Below are positions 1 to 5,007 of a stretch of 7,658 bases of DNA, piece by piece. How positions within the stretch are numbered: position 1 is the stretch's first letter; each line of letters opens with the position of its first letter. A program made the translations under genes and the position numbers. Under the pieces are notes generated by a model. It was not told the origin of the DNA and searched no databases. It was given only the letters and a program-made list of their open reading frames with translations. Origin of the DNA: Campylobacterales bacterium (lineage in GTDB: Bacteria; Campylobacterota; Campylobacteria; Campylobacterales; QNZT01); NCBI GenBank assembly GCA_026985685.1, contig JALSQA010000297.1, positions 1 to 7,658 of the forward strand. The letters run 5' to 3'.

Positions 1-1039
1 CATTTACATGCATAGCATGAGTATCAACTACATCAGCACTTCGATAAAATACTAATTGTTGATCTTTTGTTTTATCAGAGATAAATTTAACATTTGTAAG
101 TTTAAGACCTGCATCATCTTTGATAGAAATACCACCACCTTTGATATAACCTGTATAGTTGATGATAGTTGGTTGTGTAGCATTGCTATCATCTGTCACG
201 ATAGTGTTGTGATCATTACCAAACTCCATACCTGCTGAATCATGGTTGTTTGCATTGTCAACAAGAACTTGTTTAACTAAAACATTTTTGATAGTTCCTC
301 TATATCCAAGGTCAGTATCTACTGAATCATCTTTTGCATTGTAGATATAAAGACCAGTGATATTTACAGTTCCACCCCAGATTTCAACACCATCATCAGA
401 ACCACCAACAATTGCTACATTTTTGATAGTAGTTCCGCTACCTACACCACCAAGTGAAAGACCATTAAGTTCTTTATCTTTTTCTACCTCAAAACCAGAG
501 TGTTTGATAAGAACATATTCAAGATCTCCAGAAGATTCACTATCATGAGCATGACTAGAGCCACCAAATGATACTGATGTATCTGCTTCATATTTATTTA
601 CACCATAGTGTGTATATGCATTACCAGTAAGGATAAGACCACCCCATTCTCCAACTTTATTTGCTGATGATTGTCCATCTGCATCTTTTTTAGATGTGAA
701 AATGATTGGTTTAGCTTTTGTACCTTTTGCGATGATTTTAGCACCTGGTTCAACGATTAAATAAGACTTAGGTGTTTTACCTGCAACAGTTGTACCTGGT
801 TGAACAGTCAATGTCACACCACTTTTAACATTTACTTTACCATCAAGGTACCAAGTTTTATCAGCAGTCAATGTTTTGTTTGCTGTGATCGCACCGCTAA
901 GTGTTGTACCTGTTTGAGTTCCTTGCGTACCACCTGTTGTAGTACCTGAAGTATCTGTGCTATCAGAACCTCCACCACATCCAGAGAAAGTAAATGTTGC
1001 AACAGCCATAACCGAGAGTAATACTTTTGAGTATTTCAT
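1..1039 (-). CDS. Beta-helix repeat surface lipoprotein, 5' part (runs off left edge)
   Basis: The minus strand is open for 346 codons from ATG at 1039 to the window edge, so the C-terminus is missing. An AAGGA site (1053-1049) lies nine bases before the ATG. The N-terminus is a lipoprotein signal: Lys2/Lys5, a hydrophobic core, then F-S-G-C with Cys21 as the lipidated residue (Phe at -3 is slightly unusual). A Gly/Ser/Thr-rich linker covers about residues 22-48. After it come short beta-strand repeats typical of right-handed beta-helix proteins: VKSGVTLTVQPGTTVAG (71-87), LIVEPGAKIIAKGT (94-107), GEWGGLILTGNA (130-141) and DDGVEIWGGTVNITGL (215-230). This matches a widespread family of secreted lipoproteins of unknown role, sometimes misnamed multidrug transporters. 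The codons (GGT, GCA, ACA, CTT) look like those of a well-expressed gene. It is transcribed divergently from the lipid operon and may share its control region. The molecular function is unknown. Confidence 0.85.
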   Translation of the reverse strand, partial: MKYSKVLLSVMAVATFTFSGCGGGSDSTDTSGTTTGGTQGTQTGTTLSGAITANKTLTADKTWYLDGKVNVKSGVTLTVQPGTTVAGKTPKSYLIVEPGAKIIAKGTKAKPIIFTSKKDADGQSSANKVGEWGGLILTGNAYTHYGVNKYEADTSVSFGGSSHAHDSESSGDLEYVLIKHSGFEVEKDKELNGLSLGGVGSGTTIKNVAIVGGSDDGVEIWGGTVNITGLYIYNAKDDSVDTDLGYRGTIKNVLVKQVLVDNANNHDSAGMEFGNDHNTIVTDDSNATQPTIINYTGYIKGGGISIKDDAGLKLTNVKFISDKTKDQQLVFYRSADVVDTHAMHVN

Positions 1040-1064
1040 GTTTTTGTATCCTTTTTGTTTTTTG

Positions 1065-1070
1065 ATTACA
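1065..1070 (-). promoter_or_regulatory. Possible -10 box for the lipoprotein gene
   Basis: On the minus strand the hexamer TGTAAT, preceded by GC, lies about 26 bases before the lipoprotein ATG. It would give a short leader containing the AAGGA site. No good -35 box is visible, which is normal for Campylobacterota. This is the best candidate in the gap, but weak. Confidence 0.3.
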
Positions 1071-1092
1071 GCGATAACTTTATCAAACAAAG

Positions 1093-1153
1093 GTTACAGC
1101 AAAATAACAAAGTGGTTACAAAATGGTTACATCGTTGTAGTTATTTTGTTATC
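1093..1153 (+). promoter_or_regulatory. Pho-box-like array of 11-bp-phased GTTA(C/T) repeats
   Basis: GTTACA occurs at 1093-1098, 1115-1120 and 1126-1131, and GTTATC at 1148-1153. The starts are separated by 22, 11 and 22 bases, so all copies fall on one helical phase. Direct repeats at 11 bp are the usual target of OmpR/PhoB-family response regulators. The central pair reads GTTAC-6 nt-GTTAC with an A-rich spacer. It resembles the pho box recalled for Campylobacter jejuni PhosR, GTTTC-NAAAAN-GTTTC, apart from one change per half-site and one in the spacer. The last half-site ends nine bases before a TATAAT box, where an activating Pho box would sit. The repeats are seen directly. The regulator is inferred, supported by the downstream gene content. 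Confidence 0.6.
1100..1148. repeat. 9-bp inverted repeat flanking the central GTTACA pair
   Basis: CAAAATAAC (1100-1108) and GTTATTTTG (1140-1148) are perfect reverse complements 31 bases apart. They bracket the GTTACA copies at 1115 and 1126. This may be an operator or a by-product of AT-rich sequence. The loop is too long for a convincing terminator. Confidence 0.4.
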
Positions 1154-1162
1154 AATTAATTT

Positions 1163-1168
1163 TATAAT
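1163..1168 (+). promoter_or_regulatory. -10 box of the lipid-remodelling operon
   Basis: A perfect TATAAT lies 32 bases before the first small gene. It predicts a start of transcription near 1175 and a leader of about 25 bases. No consensus -35 is present; the phased GTTA repeat at 1148-1153 occupies that region, as expected for an activator-dependent promoter. Confidence 0.6.
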
Positions 1169-1200
1169 TCAACACTTAATAAATCAAAAAAGGTGTTTCA

Positions 1201-1332
1201 ATGTTTAAAGAAAAATTTTTCAAAGATGAATTACTATTTATCCTCTCTATCTGTATAAGTAGCTATATGATCTATCTATTGATTTCTAACCATAAATTTT
1301 TAACCAATGTTACACATCTAATAAAAGGATAA
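1201..1332 (+). CDS. Small single-span membrane protein (43 aa), first gene of operon
   Basis: The ATG follows AAAAAAGGTG by five bases, a good ribosome binding site. The 43-residue product starts with a charged stretch (MFKEKFFKDE). One hydrophobic helix follows at about residues 11-29, then a polar tail ending HLIKG. It has no signal peptidase site, so an inner-membrane protein with one span is likely. I do not recognise a family. The gene is supported by its binding site, by its position between a clear promoter and the next gene, and by a four-base gap to that gene; its last codons and stop (AAA GGA TAA) form the next gene's Shine-Dalgarno. It could be a small accessory or regulatory subunit of one of the lipid enzymes downstream, by analogy with other tiny membrane proteins. 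That role is inference. Confidence 0.65.
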   Translation: MFKEKFFKDELLFILSICISSYMIYLLISNHKFLTNVTHLIKG

Positions 1333-1336
1333 GCTC

Positions 1337-1444
1337 ATGTCTATTTGGAATGTATTTTTACTTATATATATATTGATCAATGTTGCAACAGGATTATTAC
1401 TTCTGAGTGGCTCACTTATCGAAATAAAAAAACAAAAAGGATAA
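1337..1444 (+). CDS. Small single-span membrane protein (35 aa), second gene of operon
   Basis: The ATG lies seven bases after AAGGA (1325-1329), a site embedded in the stop of the preceding gene. The 35-residue product is almost entirely one transmembrane helix (about residues 3-25: a run of Phe, Leu, Ile and Val with Asn15 and Thr18). A short cationic tail, EIKKQKG, follows; by the positive-inside rule this suggests a cytoplasmic C-terminus. The gap to olsF is four bases, and the final AAA GGA TAA again supplies the downstream Shine-Dalgarno, so translation is probably coupled. The family is not recognised. It may act together with the 43-residue protein, but nothing in the sequence proves a function. 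Confidence 0.6.
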   Translation: MSIWNVFLLIYILINVATGLLLLSGSLIEIKKQKG

Positions 1445-1448
1445 CAGC

Positions 1449-3158
1449 ATGATCAATGTCCAACAAACCATCACAACTAAATTTCCAGCTATCAATAAAC
1501 TTCCACCACTTGTAACAACACCTCTGTTTGGTGCTATTAAAAAAGTTATACATGAAAATGATATAAACTTTTTTTTAGAACAAAACAGACATTTAGGTGC
1601 TTTTGACTTCATAGAGAATGTATTAGAGTATTTTCATTTTTCATACAAAACATCTCAAAACCAAATAGAAAATATTCCAAAAACCGGTCGTGTAGTCATC
1701 ATAGCAAACCATCCATTAGGAGCTTTGGATGCACTCTCTTTGATAGATATGATCAAAAATGTCAGAACAGATATCAAAGTAGTAGCAAACAATATGCTAA
1801 GCTCCATTGAACAGCTCAAACCACTGCTGATAGAAGTAGATGCCTTTGGTGGAAAGATTCCTAAAAAATCTGCCCAAAAGGTATATGAATCACTTGAAAA
1901 AGAAGAAGCAGTGATAATATTTCCATCTGGTGAAGTTTCCCGTATACGACCAAATGGTATCAAAGATATAAAATGGCACAAAGGATTTTTACGATTTGCA
2001 ACCAAAGCACAAGCCCCAATCTTACCTATATATATAAAAGCAAAAAATTCAGCACTATTTTATACTATATCTTCTATCAACAAAACACTTTCAGCATCAC
2101 TGCTACCACATGAGATGTTTCACCAAAAAAATAAAACTTTAGAGTTTAAAATCGGTGAACTTATCCCTTACAACAGTTTTGCAAATACTTTAGCCGATAC
2201 AAATGCTCAAATCAAACTTTTTCGTAAACATCTCTATCGAATAGCTAAAAATAAAAAACCTATCTTTACTACACAAACCTGCATAGCCCACCCAGAAGAG
2301 AGACAATTACTAAAAGAAGAGTTAAAAAAAGCACAACTTTTAGGCAAAACAAATGATGGTAAACGCATCTATCTTTATGAACATGAGAGTGAATCATTTC
2401 TCATGCGAGAAATCGGAAGACTCAGAGAGCTGACATTTCGCAAAGTTGAAGAGGGAACAGGCAATAAAAGAGATCTGGATGAATATGACAACTACTATAA
2501 ACATATCATTCTATGGGATGAAGAAGCACTGGAAATTGTTGGGAGCTACCGCATAGCTGAGAGTAATTTCGTCCATAAACATTATGGATCTGAAGGGTTT
2601 TACAGCAACTCTCTTTTTAATTTTGAACCACAGTTTGAGAGATACTTACAAAACTCTATAGAATTGGGAAGAAGTTTTGTCCAGCCAAAATACTGGGGAA
2701 GTCGTGCACTTGATTATCTTTGGCAAGGTATCGGAGCATATCTATATAAAAATCCTCATATCAAATATATGTTTGGTCCTGTTAGTCTAAGCTCAGCACT
2801 GCCAAAAGATGCTCAAAACCTTATAATATACTATTATGACCTCTATTATGGCAGGTTTTCACAGTATCTAAAACCTACTAAACCTTTTATACTAAACAGC
2901 CAGGAACGTCAAGAGTTACGCAATATCTTTGATGGTGAAGATATCAAAAAAGATTTTTTAACACTAAAAGCACAACTCAAATGTTATGGCGTAACAATTC
3001 CTACTCTCTATAAACAGTACACAGATCTATGTGAAGAAGACGGGATATCATTCATGGGATTTAATATAGACCATGCATTTAACGACTGCATAGATAGTTT
3101 TATACTCGTGGAGATCGACAAGATCAAAGCTAAAAAGAAAGAAAGATATATCAGATAA
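1449..3158 (+). CDS. olsF: Bifunctional acyltransferase, OlsF-type ornithine lipid synthase
   Basis: This 569-residue protein joins two acyltransferases. Residues ~60-265 form a PlsC/OlsA-like domain: the catalytic block is ANHPLGALD (86-94; His88, Asp94) and FPSGEVSR (158-165) is the substrate-binding block. Residues ~300-555 form an OlsB-like GNAT domain with RLRELTFRKVEEGTG (324-338), LEIVGSYRI (361-369), ELGRSFVQPKYWG (405-417) and a GPVSLS segment (443-448). In OlsF enzymes the GNAT half attaches a 3-hydroxyacyl chain to the ornithine alpha-amino group, and the PlsC half esterifies the second chain. The product is the phosphorus-free membrane lipid ornithine lipid. No membrane span is evident; peripheral attachment to the inner membrane is likely. 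The spacing in the first block is H-x5-D rather than the textbook H-x4-D. The start is set by AAGGA (1437-1441), seven bases upstream. A different amino-acid head group (glycine, lysine) cannot be excluded. Confidence 0.88.
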   Translation: MINVQQTITTKFPAINKLPPLVTTPLFGAIKKVIHENDINFFLEQNRHLGAFDFIENVLEYFHFSYKTSQNQIENIPKTGRVVIIANHPLGALDALSLIDMIKNVRTDIKVVANNMLSSIEQLKPLLIEVDAFGGKIPKKSAQKVYESLEKEEAVIIFPSGEVSRIRPNGIKDIKWHKGFLRFATKAQAPILPIYIKAKNSALFYTISSINKTLSASLLPHEMFHQKNKTLEFKIGELIPYNSFANTLADTNAQIKLFRKHLYRIAKNKKPIFTTQTCIAHPEERQLLKEELKKAQLLGKTNDGKRIYLYEHESESFLMREIGRLRELTFRKVEEGTGNKRDLDEYDNYYKHIILWDEEALEIVGSYRIAESNFVHKHYGSEGFYSNSLFNFEPQFERYLQNSIELGRSFVQPKYWGSRALDYLWQGIGAYLYKNPHIKYMFGPVSLSSALPKDAQNLIIYYYDLYYGRFSQYLKPTKPFILNSQERQELRNIFDGEDIKKDFLTLKAQLKCYGVTIPTLYKQYTDLCEEDGISFMGFNIDHAFNDCIDSFILVEIDKIKAKKKERYIR

Positions 3159-3167
3159 AAAGGAAAG

Positions 3168-3923
3168 ATGGAATGCCTTATGAAATATAGATCAATATTT
3201 ATTTCAGATATACACCTTGGAACAAAGTTCTCCAAGGCAGATGCGTTTCTTGATTTTATGAGAAACAATGAATCCCAAAACCTATATCTCGTCGGTGATA
3301 TCATCGACGGATGGGCTATCAAACGAAGGATAAAATGGACACAATCACACTCAGATGTAATACAAAAGCTCCTTAGAAAAGCACGAAAAGGGACAAATGT
3401 ATACTACATCACTGGAAATCATGATGAATTTTTACGCTCTTTTTTACCACTGGTGATGGGTGATCGTATCTTTTTGCAAAATGAAGCTAACTATACTGAT
3501 CTAAGTGGCAAACGCTACTTCATCACGCATGGCGACTTTTTCGATGCAATTACCATGACCAAAAAGTGGCTTGCTGTTTTGGGTGACTATGGTTATGACT
3601 TGCTTTTACACCTCAACGAACCGATACAAAAAGTAAGAAAGTGGCTGGGCATTCGTCGATACTGGTCACTTTCTAAATATGTCAAAGATAACATCAAAAG
3701 TTCAGTTAGCTTCATAACAGATTTTGAAACGATTCTAGCAAACTATGCCAGACAAAAAAAGTACGACGGTATCATCTGCGGACATATACATAAAGCCGAG
3801 ATCAAAGATATAAATGATATCCAATACCTCAACTGCGGTGACTGGGTAGAGAGCTGCACAGCAGTAGTAGAGACACTTGAAGGTGAATGGAAAATTATAG
3901 AATGGATTTCACATGAAGATTAG
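3168..3923 (+). CDS. plcP: PlcP-type metallophosphoesterase, phospholipase C for lipid remodelling
   Basis: This is a 251-residue calcineurin-like phosphoesterase. The metal-binding blocks are all present: D14-I-H16, GDIIDGW (43-49), GNHDE (83-87), THGD (120-123) and GHIH (205-208). The family-specific ends SDIHLGT (13-19) and CGDWVESCTA (223-232) are hallmarks of the PlcP group. In Sinorhizobium and marine bacteria PlcP releases diacylglycerol and the phosphorylated head group from phosphatidylethanolamine or phosphatidylcholine during phosphate starvation. The automatic label for such proteins is often UDP-2,3-diacylglucosamine pyrophosphatase (LpxH); the neighbours argue for PlcP. No signal peptide is seen, so it should act at the cytoplasmic membrane face. 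ATG 3168 follows AAGGA with only three bases between; ATG 3180 (residue 5) matches the usual family N-terminus and may be the true start. The gene lies nine bases after olsF and overlaps the patatin gene by 11 bases. Confidence 0.85.
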   Translation: MECLMKYRSIFISDIHLGTKFSKADAFLDFMRNNESQNLYLVGDIIDGWAIKRRIKWTQSHSDVIQKLLRKARKGTNVYYITGNHDEFLRSFLPLVMGDRIFLQNEANYTDLSGKRYFITHGDFFDAITMTKKWLAVLGDYGYDLLLHLNEPIQKVRKWLGIRRYWSLSKYVKDNIKSSVSFITDFETILANYARQKKYDGIICGHIHKAEIKDINDIQYLNCGDWVESCTAVVETLEGEWKIIEWISHED

Positions 3924-4650
3924 TTTAGCACTCTCAGGCGGTGCGGCAAGAGGAGCTTTTCACCTAGGTGTACTGCACGCACTTGAAGAAAACATGATAG
4001 AACCTATTGCTATTTCTGGAAGCAGCATCGGAGCGATCATCGCCACAAGTTATGCAGCAGGTGTCTCACCACTCGATCAACTCGATATCTTTAAATCAAA
4101 GGCTTTCAAAAAAGCTTTTAAGTTTAACTTTTTCAAACAAGGCATACTGCAAATAGACAGACAGCAGAAAATCCTAAAAGAGCTTGTCCCAATCGATGAT
4201 ATCTCTGAGACAAATATCACACTCAATATCACAACTATTGATCTTAATAGTGGCAATATTATCCGTTTTGAAAAAGGAGATGCAGTCACTCTCTGTATAG
4301 CTTCAGCATCAGTAGCACCACTATTTCATCCAATCTCTTATGGAGAGTATCAATTGGTAGATGGGGGAATTATGGATAATTTGCCAGTAGAACCATTAAA
4401 AAAAGCTGGATTTCCTATCTTTGGTGTTGATCTTCACCCTGATCAAAAAGGATTCAAAAATACAATTGGAGGTATTGTCAAAAGAACGATATTTCTCATG
4501 TGGAGAGCCTCAGTACAAGCACAAAAGAAAGAATGTGATCTTTATATCACACATCCAGACCTCAGTAAATACTCTCTTTTTAGATTTAATAATCTCCAGG
4601 AGATGTTTGATTTAGGTTATGAAAGAGCATTACTGCTGACAGACTATTGA
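3913..4650 (+). CDS. Patatin-like phospholipase/acyl hydrolase (245 aa)
   Basis: The complete patatin set is present. The oxyanion loop SGGAARGAFHLG covers residues 8-19, the nucleophile elbow is G36-S-S38-I-G40 with Ser38 catalytic, and the Asp of the Ser-Asp dyad is in DGG (150-152), followed by MDNLPV. The protein matches the short, cytoplasmic, RssA/YlbK-like class, with no signal peptide and no membrane span. Such enzymes remove acyl chains from phospholipids or lysolipids. The start codon overlaps the plcP stop by 11 bases and has only a poor ribosome binding site, so translational coupling to plcP is likely. The context suggests a second lipase in membrane turnover, perhaps clearing lysolipid or supplying fatty acids for ornithine lipid and glycolipid synthesis. 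The substrate is not shown by the sequence. A patatin is not a standard part of known plcP operons. Confidence 0.85.
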   Translation: MKISLALSGGAARGAFHLGVLHALEENMIEPIAISGSSIGAIIATSYAAGVSPLDQLDIFKSKAFKKAFKFNFFKQGILQIDRQQKILKELVPIDDISETNITLNITTIDLNSGNIIRFEKGDAVTLCIASASVAPLFHPISYGEYQLVDGGIMDNLPVEPLKKAGFPIFGVDLHPDQKGFKNTIGGIVKRTIFLMWRASVQAQKKECDLYITHPDLSKYSLFRFNNLQEMFDLGYERALLLTDY

Positions 4651-4657
4651 TATACAT

Positions 4658-4689
4658 GTTATCGTTTTGCAATCAAATATATGTATAAT
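4658..4689 (+). promoter_or_regulatory. Internal promoter before the 83-aa gene
   Basis: TATAAT at 4684-4689, preceded by TG, lies 28 bases before the next ATG in a 67-base gap. A GTTATC at 4658-4663 starts 26 bases before the -10; at the operon head the same hexamer starts 15 bases before its -10, so the two differ by exactly 11 bases. The -10 is convincing. Shared control with the head promoter is only suggested. A TATACAT/ATGTATA inverted repeat (4651-4657, 4681-4687) overlaps this region. Confidence 0.45.
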
Positions 4690-4717
4690 AAAGTTGTTTT
4701 CTTAAGGATGTAAATTG

Positions 4718-4969
4718 ATGAAAAAATCATTTAAAAAGTTAAAAAAGAGTTTTAAAAGAGAGATAGCAGAAGCAAAACACTCAGGCATTGAGTCAATTCT
4801 CCTCTCCCCTGATATCGATGAACCGATATTTTTGGATGTTAGTCAAGATGATGAAAGCCTATCTGAAATAGCTACACTAAATGGATGGCAAGATCAATTT
4901 CTGGTGATTGATTTCAAACGTGGCATGGAAAAAGTTTTAAAATGCGATACATTGAAAATCGCATCTTGA
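4718..4969 (+). CDS. Uncharacterised 83-aa protein with cationic heptad-repeat N-terminus
   Basis: ATG 4718 lies nine bases after AAGGA (4704-4708); the in-frame TTG directly before it (4715) is less likely. The product has two parts. Residues 2-15 are a near-duplicated heptad, KKSFKKL then KKSFKRE. This makes a strongly basic helix with Phe5, Leu8, Phe12 and Ile16 on one face, suited to lying on an anionic membrane. Residues ~22-83 are acidic and look folded, with predicted strands at SILLSP, PIFLDV and FLVIDF (about 26-31, 36-41 and 61-66). There is no signal peptide and no membrane span. I recognise no family. It sits between the patatin and the glycosyltransferase, with its own -10 box upstream. 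A peripheral membrane adaptor or lipid sensor is possible but speculative. Confidence 0.65.
   Translation: MKKSFKKLKKSFKREIAEAKHSGIESILLSPDIDEPIFLDVSQDDESLSEIATLNGWQDQFLVIDFKRGMEKVLKCDTLKIAS
4942..4964 (+). repeat. Short hairpin at the 3' end of the 83-aa gene
   Basis: ATGCGAT (4942-4948) and ATCGCAT (4958-4964) are perfect inverted arms with a nine-base loop, just before the stop codon. No U-tract follows, so it is not a classical terminator. It could be an mRNA-processing or pausing site, or chance. Confidence 0.3.
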
Positions 4970-4993
4970 AAAATAATCTGCGTCTAAAATTCA

Positions 4994-5002
4994 TACTATA
5001 AC
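4994..5002 (+). promoter_or_regulatory. Possible -10 box giving a leaderless glycosyltransferase mRNA
   Basis: TACTAT at 4994-4999 (or TATAAC at 4997-5002) ends only five to eight bases before ATG 5008, so transcription would begin at or next to the start codon. This fits the missing Shine-Dalgarno of the gene. No -35 box is seen. Confidence 0.3.
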
Positions 5003-5007
5003 AAATC

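Noticed and set aside
56..1208. Plus-strand open frames at 56-238, 357-548 and 957-1208
   Set aside because: They lie antisense to the clear lipoprotein frame or across its promoter, lack ribosome binding sites and have unnatural composition.
1412..2005. Minus-strand open frames across olsF
   Set aside because: Shadows of the conserved acyltransferase frame, without ribosome sites or recognisable motifs.
3168..3923. Assignment as LpxH (lipid A UDP-diacylglucosamine pyrophosphatase)
   Set aside because: The CGDWVESCTA end and SDIHLGT start fit PlcP better, and the neighbours are membrane-lipid rather than lipid A genes. Not excluded without phylogeny.
4651..4687. TATACAT/ATGTATA inverted repeat as a terminator after the patatin gene
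   Set aside because: The stem is only A-T rich apart from one G-C pair, the loop is long and no U-tract follows; it overlaps a promoter instead.
4715..4717. TTG as start of the 83-aa protein
   Set aside because: The next codon is ATG at an acceptable distance from AAGGA; TTG is the less likely initiator, though the spacing alone would allow it.
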